From Larimichthys crocea (Eukaryota; Chordata; Actinopteri; Sciaenidae): DNA of 64,000 nt. The notes below the pieces were generated by a model. That model made no database searches. It saw only the letters and a program-made list of their open reading frames with translations, and had not been told where the DNA came from. Position numbers and translations under genes: made by a program. Where the stretch lies: contig NC_040022.1 of the NCBI RefSeq assembly GCF_000972845.2, forward strand, positions 1,550,001 through 1,614,000. The letters are read 5' to 3'. Below are positions 42,291 to 54,441 of this stretch, piece by piece. Numbering within the stretch: position 1 is the first letter of the stretch; each line of letters opens with the position of its first letter.

Positions 42291-42949
42291 AGAAAAGGGT
42301 TAAGATCTGGTAAGCTGGTAATCTATAAGAAGAAGAATGAATACATTTTGAGGTGAAGTGTCCTTTAAGGTGACATTAGAAACACCCATTTTAAGTGTCA
42401 CCTTGACAAAGAAGGCTGCAGGGTGCCTCTCCAGGTGACTCTGTCAAGACTGTCATAGTGTGTTTGACTCCTAAAGGAAGTCTAATGTTGTTTTAAACGA
42501 AACTCTACCTGCCAGATGGTGAAAACAACCCACACACACACACACACAACACTGACATTGCTGTTCAGCTGTAAGGATGCATGCCTGTAAATGCAGGACA
42601 TAGACACTGTGTGTGTGTGTGTGCTGTCTGCTCGCGTGTTAAACACACTCTGTTTATTTGTTCTTACATTTTTAAAGACGGAGCGCACACACATTGTTTA
42701 TGGTTGATTTAACTGTCTGTGACACCTAATAATTAATACGCCAGCGCGTAGTGACTACTAGCGTTTCAACTGCAGTCAGTGCACTTGCAGCAGAACATAC
42801 CAACACACTACAAACTTATATATTTATATTAACGTATCAAAAACAGCTGGAGCTTTTCATTTAAAATTAATAGCAAACAAGTTCTTTTAACAAGATGTTT
42901 TTTAAATAAAACATCAGCTGTGAGTAATAGTGATGGAGTTTGTGTCGAG

Positions 42950-43205
42950 CACCTCCCCCCCTCCGTGTCCACACGAATGGACTCTCCCGACACGGCCGAT
43001 CATGTGACTTTTTCCGTTTCGCCATTTTCCTCTTCTCCGCCGGTGATCTCGCTGTCGTGCTCCGCTTGTCGGCGTCTCTCTCTCCCTCCCTCCGCGTTTT
43101 AACCTGTCCACGGCAGACGGTGGGAAAAAGGAGGACACCTAACCCAACCTTCTAAAGTGTAGTTTGTCTCTTCGTAGCTGGGTAAAAGGAGTGAAAAGAG
43201 CGAGG
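42950..43205 (+). promoter_or_regulatory. atp6v0c: atp6v0c promoter/5' UTR with an M-box
   Basis: CpG-containing stretch before the start codon. TCATGTGAC at 43000-43008 fits the M-box E-box bound by MITF/TFE factors, which control lysosomal genes including V-ATPase subunits. CGCCATTTTCC at 43020-43030 fits YY1. The transcription start was not determined. Confidence 0.5.
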
Positions 43206-46200
43206 ATGTCTTCTGAGGAGAGCCCCGAGTACTCGCCTTTCTTCGCCGTGATGGGAGCCTCTGCGGCCATGGTCTTCAGCGGTAACTACACCTTCAACCT
43301 TCAACCTTTAAAACACAAACAACGACGGGTCATAGCTTCATGTGGTGATATATAGAAATATAACAATATTAAACGAGACAAAGCTGAGCTCACACACACC
43401 TGACAGAGATGCGAAGCAGAGGCGGGCGATGCTCCGACGTGAAGCCGCTCCTGACGCTGCTAACTCGGGTTATATCACATCAGAGCTCGGCTGGCTGGTG
43501 ACGCAGACCCTCACTGAGGTGGCAGCTGCCCTCCCCTCCTAACCCTCTCATCCTCAATCTGTCATAATGAAGCCCAGAGAAACATTCATTTTATGAATTA
43601 TAAGATAAATATAGGTGCATTGGGAGTGTTTTAGGCCAGCAGCAAGGCCTTAAGCACCAGTATGGGAGATTAAAGGAGGTGGGGGGGTGAAATCCATCCA
43701 TTCATTCATTCATGTACCGCCATCATGTTCAGCATGCACTCAGCCGGATACACCCAGTCTGTCACAGAGGAGATAACATTATACCTAAGCAAACACAACA
43801 TGCATTGTGATTTTCTTTGGGGGTGATTAAATCAGTGAGGTGATTCCTGATTTTGATGATGACATCAGGAGACACTGTGGACTTTATGAAGCCAGCGTTG
43901 CCTCCTTTCTAAATTTTAAATTTGATGTTTTATAAGATGAACACGTCACATTTTTTTTTTTGGAAATAAGACGTGCTCGTCTCTAAAAAAATACAGGTAC
44001 GATACCTAAACAATCCAATAGCAGTGCACATGTTTTCCCTGAATTTAGGCCAGGTACTACCTTTTTTAAAATCTGAATCACTATATTTTATCATGACATT
44101 GACACAGCACCTGTGTTTTAATGTGGATCAGGCACATCCTTGGCCAACACCCAACTGGATCAGTTCATCTGTAATTTAATACAAATTAATTTAAATGTAG
44201 GGCAATAGACGTCCTTATATTTTAGTGTCTCACTACCGATGTAAGAGGTGTGTGTTCCTTAGTTCATGTGCACTCAATTCAACTACATTTTGTGCTCCTG
44301 TTCATTCATTTATGTAGTGTTAAGATCATATCTGAAGGCATGACATCGGCGTCTCGTTATGCAGCGTTCACACAACGTCCACTCTGGCCCAGGTCTGTAC
44401 AGAAGTAGAAATCTGTGCTCAACACATACTGGATTACTTTTATTTTACATTACATTTGGTTATTAAGTCGCGTAATTGTTGTTTTTCTTTTTCTTTCTCT
44501 CTGGAGGATGAATTACGCTCAACAGAAATGTAAACACTTTGTTTTTTGCGAACATTTTTCATGAATTTGAACACAAACTATTTCTCTCAAATCTGGCTCA
44601 GACATATGTCCCATTTGTCAGGGAACACTTCTCCTTTGCCAAGATAATCCATCCACACCTGACAGGTGTGAATGAAACAGAATCGCACATACAAGAAAAA
44701 TATAAAAATGTAGTAAAAGATATACATTTATGTACATGTTTCAGTGTACATGTGTCAAATTAAAAGCTGTGCAGGAATGTGCAAGGATTTATTGGTAAAA
44801 GATGCAGTTTTATTTTGAGAGAAACATTTATTAGACCCTGAACTGTTGCTACAATACTTTCTTCTCCAGGAGGACAAAGTCTTGACCTGCCCTACTGATT
44901 GGCTGACCCTGACAAACAAAGGCAGCCTATTATTATTATTTTAGCGAGAAATAGATCTATTGTGTGTATAGAAATCTAAAAATAAAAAAAATGAGCAAAA
45001 ACTGAGTTGTATAACGGTACAGCGTTTTCTAAAGTACCCTCGACATATGGCCGCTGTGTTGTTCAGACTCTGTTATAAATCATTTCCCTAACCACAGGCA
45101 TTCAGAGACACCTCGGCCCAGCTGTGCAATTCAACTTTACAGCTTTGAGTCTGAAAACATTACACCCCTCAGTTAAATCTTCATGGATGCTGTCACAAGA
45201 GTTCAGGAGTTCTTGAGGTGACAGTTGCATAAAAACAGTGATTATAATGTTTTGGAAAGGAGATGAGAAGACCCTAATGATAGAAATGTGACATTTACCA
45301 CCGCATGCAGTGCAGCGTTGGGCCATGATGCACTGATGATGGGAGGATTCAGAAGTTCTGTTAATTAGATTAATTAATCAATAAATCTTCCAGGATCTCC
45401 TATTTTTGTACGGCCTTTCCCTGCCAGAATAAATTACTGAAATGATTGGAGAAAATACACACCAACATTCGCTTCGTGTAATGAGGGAACATAGGCCCTC
45501 GAATGTGTCGACACACCTGCACGAGCAGGTGAGAGGTGGTGAATTGGTTTGTGTTCATGTAACATCCTGTACTCACAGTTGCTCTCTGCTTGTTGCCACG
45601 TATGATGCCCTGTGCAGATTGATGCTATAGACACACATTCAAGTCCATCCACTTCATCATCAAGTGATGCAGTGAACAGTTACCTCGAGTTTGGTTTTAA
45701 TTGAGAACAACGATCGCAAAGTAAGAAGGCGCGCTCAGTTGGACAGGAACTTCGCTCGGCACAGAGGCAGCTAATGAATGAAACGGGCCTGAAGTATTTA
45801 TGTTGAAAATGTTAAAGTATAAACAATTCATACGGCTTCTAGGAGTACAAATGGCAGTAAACATTTTTTAATTGGTGTGAAAATTTTGTGGACTACACGA
45901 CGGGACGAAGCTTCACACAAACTGATCAGGCATCAGTGACGTGTGAAGTGACAGTAGAGCAGAAAGGTCATATAATAATAATAATCATAATAATATAATA
46001 ATAATAATAATAATAAAAAAGTATTGAGGCTTCAGAGTGCAACCGTTCATCACTCTTTAAAAATGTTTTTCAGAGGTGAGGAAACCTTAAAAATAGATGC
46101 ACTAGTGTGATTTTTAGTACGCCTCTCCTTGTTGATGTATCATTCACTGGGCGAGAGAGATCTGCTGGCAGTCGAACATCTTTTACTGTTTTACCTGCAC

Positions 46201-47701
46201 GTCAGCTCTCTACACCATCTGTCAGATGTGGCATGAACTGAAATCGATCAGCTGGATTAATCACACTCATGCAGCTTTTTATTTTTTTTTTGAATATCTC
46301 GTCTGGTGTGAATCGTTTGTTTAAAAGAAGAGTTAACACCGCCTGAACTGCACAGATGAATTAACTCTCTCTCGTCTCTCACTCAGCATTAGGAGCAGCG
46401 TATGGGACGGCAAAGAGCGGCACAGGCATCGCTGCCATGTCTGTGATGCGGCCAGAGCTCATCATGAAGTCCATCATCCCCGTGGTCATGGCTGGTATCA
46501 TCGCCATCTACGGGCTGGTGGTGGCCGTGCTGATAGCAAACAACATCTCTGAGAGAGTCTCTCTTTACAAGTAAGATGAACATTCACATGCACATTACAG
46601 TTACACCACAGAGACCAAAACTGTCTTTTGTACCAGGCTGTAAACATTTTGAGACCCGACCATCCAGTTTATGTGGACTGGAAAACCAAAACAACCTTCA
46701 CAGGCTTTGGCGCAATTATGTAATAACCTTTCACATGACATATGTAGAAGCTTTGGTAAACCAGAGACTACTTAAGCCAAACAAATGTAGTTATGTGTCA
46801 TTGTATAAAAACTAAAATGATTCTGTCATACAGATTCAAACAGCAGTTACTGCTTCAGTTTTAACGAGGAGGATTTGATCAAATTGTTTTGATTCAGAAG
46901 TCTGCACGCCTTCGTGGGTACAGTGCTGTAGAGGAGCTCCGTCACCTGGAAAATAAGGATGAAATGTGAAGTGACATCAACCAACGTCCTGACACATCGT
47001 CTCATTCACTCCAGCTCCCACAGTCTACAAACACACAGTCAAGTCGGGTTTTATGTGATCAGTGCGGTGAGCTAGTCGCCCCAAATCACATTCACTTAAT
47101 GAAATTATTAAAATAATTCATCAAAAATACTAATTGATTTGTTTTGATGTTTATTTGGCATACAGTAAGAGTCCAGAAGAATTTTACCTCACTGCGTCCT
47201 TTATCGACCTTGCTGGCAGCGCCATGCATCCCTCTGCTTGAAAGTCGCACGTGCTGCTGTTCTTTGTAGAGAAAATGTGGGTGACTGAGGAGGCCTCAGT
47301 GGAGTACTGACGGATATTTTGGTCCTTTACATCAGTAAAATGCATCTTAAAATAAAAGTCCCCCTCTATAGATCTGATTTGTGGCTTCAGGGAAGCACTC
47401 GTGCATTATAATCGACTTCTCTGCTGTCCATCTGTATACTCAGCATTCAGTGTGTTGCCAAGATATGACTAATCGTTCTCCGTTTCTCTTTAATAGGAGC
47501 TTCCTGCATCTCGGTGCCGGTCTGAGCGTGGGCCTGAGCGGGCTGGCAGCCGGATTCGCCATCGGCATCGTGGGAGACGCCGGCGTGAGAGGCACCGCCC
47601 AGCAGCCCCGGCTTTTCGTGGGCATGATCCTGATCCTGATCTTCGCCGAGGTGCTGGGGCTTTACGGCCTCATCGTGGCCCTCATCCTATCTACAAAATA
47701 A
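43206..47701 (+). CDS. atp6v0c: V-ATPase 16-kDa proteolipid subunit c
   Basis: Forms the rotating proton-carrying ring of the V-ATPase Vo sector in lysosomes, endosomes and secretory vesicles. Exons: 43206-43281, 46387-46570 and 47497-47701 (TAA); 154 residues against 155 in human. Four membrane helices are apparent, with two tandem proteolipid halves. The proton-carrying Glu is E138 in [44 protein letters not shown] and [17 protein letters not shown] are family hallmarks. The N-terminus [13 protein letters not shown] is the least conserved part. Intron 1 is about 3.1 kb and holds an ATA-type microsatellite; intron 2 contains a family A fragment. A probable poly(A) signal is at 48668. Confidence 0.95.
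45970..46018 (+). repeat. (ATA)n-type microsatellite
   Basis: About 15 ATA/TAA units with two interruptions, in atp6v0c intron 1. Confidence 0.9.
46608..46660 (+). mobile_element. Family A fragment, copy 6
   Basis: GAGACCAAAACTGTCTTTTG and TACCAGGCTGTAAACAT match the centre of family A. The rest is missing. It starts 38 bp after atp6v0c exon 2. Confidence 0.55.
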
Positions 47702-49004
47702 GTGTCTGCATCGAAACCACCATCTCATTCATTCCACATCAAAGCAGCAAGAACAAATAGGAGATTTTCACCTACTTCCATTACACCCCCGTGGGTCTGA
47801 CAGGATGGGATGGCAGCAGAAACATGTTGGCGGTCGACTTGACAGCTGTGTGATCTATCCATATTGTTTAAAGCCATCCAGTTGTGTCAGGTCTCGTGCG
47901 TACAGAACGGGCATGAAGATGTATTGGTTGTTGTGGGATGATGTGTGGACAGTCTGCTTGATTTGTTGTCTGATCTTAACCTGTACAGTGATCCAGAGTC
48001 CCTCCACCCCCTCCCCACCACCACCCCTCTGTAAATGTAGTAACCAGTCTGTGCTGTGAGTGTGAGTATCAACGTTTACCCCTCTGCCCCCTCCCCTCCT
48101 CCTTTTGATTTTTTCCGTTGGTGGTTTTGATTCTCCGTTTTCGAGACTGCTGAAAAATCGTGCACATTAGTGTTTTATTTTTTTCATGTTCTTTTCTGGG
48201 ACCATTTTTGAATCACAGTGGTGAGGAACTGACAAGACGTATTTTTTTTTGTTTGTTTGTTTTTTTTCACTATTTATGGAAAAAGTTATTAAAATTTTGA
48301 CTTGATGAAACTGTCTAAATGGAATACTGTTTATTGAATACCCTATATACATCAAAATATATAAATTATCTGTGTATAGTTAGATTAATTACACTGTGGG
48401 TAATTGTTCTAAGTGCTTGGAATTCCTCTGGATGTAGTGTGATTATTAATGGAGGATGTCCACATGTTGACATGGAGTTGACTGTGTGTGTGAGTGTGTG
48501 TGAATGACAAGAGTGCATAATGTGTGTGTGTGAGTCGATTTATGTTTAATATGACATTCTCAAACACTAGTATCGTTTACCTGTAGTGCTGCTGTCTTGA
48601 TTTTGTTTGTTTGTTTTTTCTGTTTAAGGTGAGAGCTCACTGTTCAGTCATGCCTGTCAGATTTCCAAATAAAACTCAACCTCCTCCAGAACATCAGTGT
48701 CGAGCCTTTTTTTAAAAAGAGTTTCAGACCAAAGAAGAAAGTGTTATCAACTACGTAGCCAAATTTGAATGATTAAAAATATCAAGTTTATGAAATTAGG
48801 TGTCAAAATCAGATAAAAATGAGCACCTCCGCTCCAGGACTGTCCACTGAATGTGCTTAAGCCACGCCCACTCGGGGGGAAGAAGTTAAGCAGCAATTTT
48901 GAAGCGACTAAACCGTGTCAGATGAGTTCAGAAAATTTCATGACTAACTTTGAAACACTGAGCGAGATGAATTCATCTCTGTCTCTCTGCTTGGGGTGCA
49001 GGGG
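47702..49004 (+). other. atp6v0c: atp6v0c 3' UTR and following DNA
   Basis: The likely 3' UTR runs to about 48690 with AATAAA at 48668-48673. The stretch 48830-49000 may be the left part of a family C copy. No other gene was seen. Confidence 0.5.
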
Positions 49005-49165
49005 TGTGCTCAGGGTGGCCTCAGCGTGTCATCGAGCCACCCTTTAGGACCGCCCACAAAAATCCTGGACTGAAAACTGTTTTAACCTCTGACTCCACAT
49101 TTCAGTAATATATCGTTCAAAATCTTTTCACATTTTCAGCAACTATTTTCCAACATATTTAATGT
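49005..49165 (+). repeat. Family C repeat, copy 3
   Basis: Carries GGTGGCCTCAGCGTGTCATC, GAGCCACCCTTTAGG, ATCCTGGACTGAAAACTG and CAGCAACTATTTTCCAACAT. It is closer to copy 1 (21445-21606) than to copy 2. Confidence 0.7.
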
Positions 49166-50167
49166 AATTTAAAATAAATCTCAGAATTGCCTTTACACAG
49201 ACTTTAAATGCACAGTAAGAGTAGTTTTTTGTTTGTTTATGTTAATGGGATGATTAAACTTACCAACAGCATTTGGTAAGTATCTATCTAGTCTTCACTC
49301 TCAAGCAGTTCAATGTAGATGGAAATCAGGCACTAAATAATTAAGTCAGTAAATGAGATGAGCAGTAAGAACTTGCAGTAGGTTGGTGTAGTAGTCAGTT
49401 TTACAAAAATAATCCAAGTATTGGACATGACATAAAAATTTTGACCAGATGATGGTGCTATATGAAAAGGCAACAAGGCTTTTACAGTTCAGGCTGTGAT
49501 TGTTGTTGTTATTATTATTCTTATTATTATTATTATACTTTAACTTAATACATACAGTATGTAATCCACTATTAACTAAAACATTCAGATAAATAACGAG
49601 CGACAGAGGTCTGATCTTCAGGGAGCTCCATCAGCGTCTTTTGAATAATCTATCTGAAGACAAAATCACAGATATTATGCATCTGAAAAATCTTTTACTC
49701 ATTTTTGTGATTTCTTGAATCACTGTATGGTAAAATGGGGACAAAGCTTCACTGGCTGCTGAGTGCAGTAGTGAAACGTACAGTGCAGTGTTCACATTGT
49801 GATGTACCAAAAGAAAGAAATGTACAAAACTACAAACACTTGATAACATATGATATATAAATGTAGCAGTGCTGGTTACGGCCCTGTCCAAACTGCCTGT
49901 AACAAGTTTTACATGTATACACATCACATCCTCTGAGCTACAAACTGCTGCTGCTGAATGAAACAAAGATACCCAGATATCAGTTTTTGTTGACACTGTC
50001 AGAGAGGTATTCATTTAACTATTATGTTTATTATTGAGGTTGTAGTGGGTGTTATTGTATTATATTGAAAGGTGTTTCTCTCATGTATCTAGGGTGGCCA
50101 AAATATTAGGACTGTAGATTAAAATTACATTACAAGTACATTTTATTTTAGACTTTTGTACTTTCAC
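49166..50167. other. Intergenic DNA
   Basis: Nothing gene-like. A short (TTA)n run lies at about 49505-49540. A 127-codon minus-strand frame at 49631-50014 has no recognisable domain. Confidence 0.35.
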
Positions 50168-50396
50168 TTAAAGGTCCAGTTAATGTATTGATATAATACT
50201 TATAACTGTGTTTTTATTAGTGTATAATCACACATCTACAGAGGGAGCTGGTCCTCTTCTGTTAAACAAACACTGGCTCTATATGGAACCATTCACGTTT
50301 TTCACAATCTTAATGCTTGAACCAAGAGGGAGAGGTGAGGGGTTTTCAGTTGGTTTTAATCTGAAACTTCACCACTATATGCCACTAAAATCTACA
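50168..50396 (+). mobile_element. Family D MITE, copy 3, lacking its right end
   Basis: Starts CTTAAAGGTCCAGTTAATG and includes CACATCTACAGAGGGAGCTGG and AACTTCACCACTATATGCCACT, then runs into the minisatellite before its right inverted end (TCTACACAG is the last match). Confidence 0.75.
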
Positions 50397-51060
50397 CAGA
50401 TATTTGCACATATTTAATTTCTCTGCACACGTTTAATTTCTCTGCACATGTTTAATTTGGTGCACACGTTTAATTTCTCTGCACGCGTTTAATTTCTCTG
50501 CACATGTTTAACTTCTTTGCATATGTTTAATTTCTTTGCACATGTTTAACTTCTTTGCACATGTTTAACTTCTTTGCATATGTTTAGTTTTTTTTGCACA
50601 TGTTTAATTTCTTTGCACATGTTTAATTTCTATGCACATGTTTAATTTCTTTGCACATGTTTAATTTCTTTGCAAATGTTTAACTTCTTTGCACATGTTT
50701 AGTTTTTTTGCACATGTTTAGTTTCTTTGCACATGTTTAGTTTTTTTGCACATGTTTAATTTCTTTGCACATGTTTAATTTCTATGCACATGTTTAGTTT
50801 CTTTGCACATGTTTAACTTCTTTGCACATGTTTATTTTTTTTGCACATGTTTAACTTCTTTGCACATGTTTAGTTTCTTCGCACATGTTTAATTTCTCTG
50901 CACATGTTTAGTTTCTTTGCACATGTTTAGTTTCTTTGCACATGTTTAACTTCTTTGCACATGTTTAGTTTCTTTGCACATGTTTATTTTCTTTGCACAT
51001 GTTTAGTTTTTTTTGCACATGTTTAGTTTTTTTTGCACATGTTTAGTTTCTTTGCACATG
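50397..51060 (+). repeat. 19-bp minisatellite, about 35 copies
   Basis: The unit is TTTGCACATGTTTAATTTC with variants at a few positions (AATTTC, AACTTC, AGTTTC, and occasional T-run length changes). Units at the left edge vary more (CACACG, CACGCG) than those at the right. The array starts within the MITE and ends about 240 bp before the spsb3 promoter region. Confidence 0.95.
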
Positions 51061-51279
51061 TAAATCTATCTATCTGATACATTTTCACACTTTGGATGCT
51101 TCCGAAACTTCCACTTGTGATGAAGTTTGTGACGTTACAGTACTTGGTCAGTGAGCCCTCTGTCCTGCAGCACTTGGTGTGAGGAGTGTGTGGTGTTGTG
51201 CAGCAGCCTGCCTGTTATTGTTTACGGTCACACTAATGTAAAGTAGGTCATGAAAAAAGGGGAAGCTCAGCTTAGCCTC

Positions 51280-52074
51280 TCCCTTTTCAGCTGTTCGTGT
51301 GTTCACCATCCGGCGATCGGTGTCCTCGAGGAGCAGACGGCCCCCCTGCAGGTGTTGTCAAGTGATTTTTTTTTTGTGTGTGTGTGTGTCTCGTGAACGC
51401 AGCTCGTGAACATCACGCAGGTAACGTTAACGGATATCGTTTAATCCAGCTAGCGGAGCTAGCGGAGGCTAACTAGCCAGCTAGCTCTGACTTCAACATC
51501 GCTCCGAGTTTTTTTCCGCTTCAGACACATTTCCTCTCAACACGCTGCTAATAAACCACGAAGACACTTCAGTCCTGGTTGTGTACACGTGTACTGAGCC
51601 GGACACACACGTACAACCAGCAGGCTGACGTGAATTGTGACCTTGTTATAGCCTGCTAACTGTTAGCTGTTAGCTGGACCAGCTGACAGGAAATCCTCAT
51701 CTTAAAGGTGATAATAACAATAATATCTTATATATCTGCGCTGGAAGTGGTTAGTACAAGTAGGTACGTGATGTGTGTGTTTAATAAGAGTCTATATGTG
51801 AGGTAATAAAGTGTCTCAGTGGGCTGGACAACATTTGTCATGAGTGTGGTGGAGAAAGCAAGGGTGTAGCAAATGTCCCCGTTGATATAAGACAGCAGGA
51901 TGGTAACAAATTATGTCACACGTCTTTATGGACGTGTGCGCTCAAAGGGAAGTCTCAAACATGTTGTCACGTTGTCTTCCAGCAGCTGGACTGATGCTGT
52001 TCGTCCAGCATCTGGATTGAAGACTGATCTGACTTTGGCCCGGCTCTTCTACTGCTGACACTCGTGTTGCTGCC
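51280..52074 (+). promoter_or_regulatory. spsb3: spsb3 promoter and 5' UTR
   Basis: CpG-containing DNA lies at about 51290-51620. A possible non-coding exon ends at the donor ATCACGCAG|GTAACG (51420/51421) and would splice to TTGTCTTCCAG at 51982, 92 bp before the start codon. A short GT repeat sits in this first exon. Transcript evidence is needed. Confidence 0.45.
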
Positions 52075-54441
52075 ATGTCCAGACGAAACAGGAACAGCCG
52101 TGCGTGGAGATACGTATGGGGTGGGATACGGCGGGATGCCGATGCCCGGGCGCTTGTGTTGGCCTCGGAGAGTGAAGAATGGAGCTATGACCGCCTAGAG
52201 GTAAGCAGACAAGTGCTGCTGGACCTAAAGCTCGCTCTGAGCTGATGCGTAAGTTTTTGTTGATGTCATGTGATGCCACTTGTTTACACTCCAGGCAGGA
52301 GAAAGGATGTGTCACCATGAGAAGTCTCAGCCTCTAATTTGCCTTTGGCTGCTGTAAACAGTGTGGGTTTGTTCGTGCTAATGTCTGAGGCTCGAGGGTG
52401 AAGTTTCGGTTTGTTTGCACGCTTTGTATTAGAGCTAATAATCTCTCCACAGGAAAGAGTGGAACATAACGGATCCTGCTATCATATCTTAGAGATGCAG
52501 ACATTTTCCTATCCAGTGCCCAATTTTGGCTTCGTAGCAGCCTAACATCAAAACCAGAGCTGTGCTGTTACGTAAGCGTAAGCTGGTAACACTTTTCTTG
52601 GATAGTCCGCCTACAGATTATAGTTTAGAGAGTATTTGTGACACTTCAGCAGCTTCGGTTTGGTTAGGTTTACGCACATAAACATTCGCAGACAAAGTAA
52701 AACAGATTCTTCAACTTGAACTATCCAAATAAAGTGTTTCTGATCGTTCTATCCACGTCGTTTCTTTCCAGTACAGTGATTCAGACTCCGAGGCAGACTT
52801 TTCAGCAGTGATGGTCCCTCCGGTCCCCAGCGCAGTGCCTGTCACCGGAGAGTCCTACTGTGGTTGCGATTCCCAGGCTGAGACCAACTACAACCCTCGC
52901 CTGCGAGGCTTCCACCAAGTGAAAGACTGCCACTGTGGAGAGGACGACCAAGGTACAAGACAGCTGCTGCATTAGAAGGGTTAACTGATAAAGAAAGCGC
53001 CAGTTTTACGATTCATTGAATGACTTCTGATGTTGCAGAGTTCGACTGGGTTTGGGATGCCAACAGCCGGTCGACGGCGACATTACTGAGCTGCGACAAT
53101 CGCAAAGTGAACTTCCACTCTGAATACAGCTGTGGTACAGCAGCTATCCGTGGCTCCAAGGAGCTGGCTGAAGGGCAGCACTTTTGGGAAATCAAGATGA
53201 CGTCCCCCGTGTACGGAACAGACATGGTAAAACTCGACTCCTGATCTTATTATGCAAACTCAGAAAGTGTTTCGCCTAAAAAAATGTAAAAAAATCTTTA
53301 AATTGTTCTTTATTTCTGCACAGATGGTTGGCATCGGTACTTCTGATGTCAATCTAGACAAATACAGGCACACGTTCTGCAGCCTGTTGGGAAAAGATAC
53401 AGACAGCTGGGGTCTTTCTTACACTGGTAAGACGATCACAACATGGCACGACGTAGCGGTAACATTATTGTGGAAGTTAGACATCAGTGTTTCTGTTCCT
53501 TTTTTCAGGCTTGTTGCATCATAAAGGAGACAAGATGAACTTCTCCTCCCGGTTTGGACAGGGGTCCATCATCGGAGTCCATCTGGACTTGTGGCACGGC
53601 ACACTCACGTTCTTCAAGAATCGCAAGTGTATAGGTTAGTCACGATTGACCTCTGTGGTGGTAGTTTGATGATTTGTAAGGAACTTTACCAACTTTATCG
53701 CTGCTGATGTGATTAAGATTGTACTGTAATCTATAGCCCAACAGATACTGTGTTTTCAAAGCTGATACTGATATTTGGGAGTTTAAATAATGTCAGCTAA
53801 TAGTATTTTTTAAACAAACAATATCGATACGTTTGTGTCATATGATGCTATAAACCTGATATATACTGAGATAGATATCACATTTTACGTACGTTAAAAA
53901 TACAGCAGCCACATATTCTCGGCACGGCGGTTGGTTGGGTTTGAAACATTGACTAGACGTAAATGACCTTGTATGGTATTTCTGTACTGTGATTTCTTGC
54001 TACATATCAGAGAACGGTATTTTAAGAGCACGTTCTCTTGTCGATACAGGTGTTGCTGCCACAGAGCTACAGAATAAGAGGTTTTATCCGATGGCGTGCT
54101 CCACAGCAGCGAAGAGCAGCATGAAGGTGATCAGATCCTGCTCCGCGCCCACCTCCCTGCTCTACCTTTGCTGTGCTCGCCTCCGCCAGCTGCTGCCGGA
54201 CTGTATGGACACCTTGGACGTGTTGCCACTGCCACCGGGCCTTCGTCAGCTGCTCCACAACAAACTGGGTTGGGTGCTCAGTCTAAACGGTGGCGCCACA
54301 GAAGAAACCCCAGACGGGCCCGAGCGTCCCTCACGCTTGCCTGTACCTCCCTTGGCTGGACCGTCCTCCTCTGAGAGTGACTCGGAGGGTTGCACGTCTG
54401 ACCCCGAAGCCTGTCAGAGGAAGAGATGCCGCTGGACATGA
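52075..54441 (+). CDS. spsb3: SPRY domain and SOCS box protein 3
   Basis: Substrate receptor of an Elongin/Cullin E3 ubiquitin ligase: the SPRY domain binds the target and the SOCS box recruits Elongin B/C. Exons: 52075-52200, 52772-52952, 53039-53226, 53324-53426, 53509-53634 and 54050-54441 (TGA); 371 residues. After an acidic Ser-rich N-terminus (SDSDSEADF), the SPRY domain starts near residue 105 (FDWVWD) and includes [39 protein letters not shown] and [13 protein letters not shown]. The SOCS box is about 275-317 ([14 protein letters not shown] and [17 protein letters not shown]). The tail has a Ser/Asp-rich run and ends CQRKRCRWT, close to human. It pairs with mrps34, as in human 16p13.3. 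Confidence 0.95.

Noticed and set aside
49631..50014. A 127-codon minus-strand frame upstream of spsb3
   Set aside because: Composition and lack of motifs fit a chance frame in AT-rich intergenic DNA.
50397..51060. Regular repeats resembling a CRISPR array
   Set aside because: The units are back-to-back with no unique spacers, and the genome is a vertebrate; it is a minisatellite.
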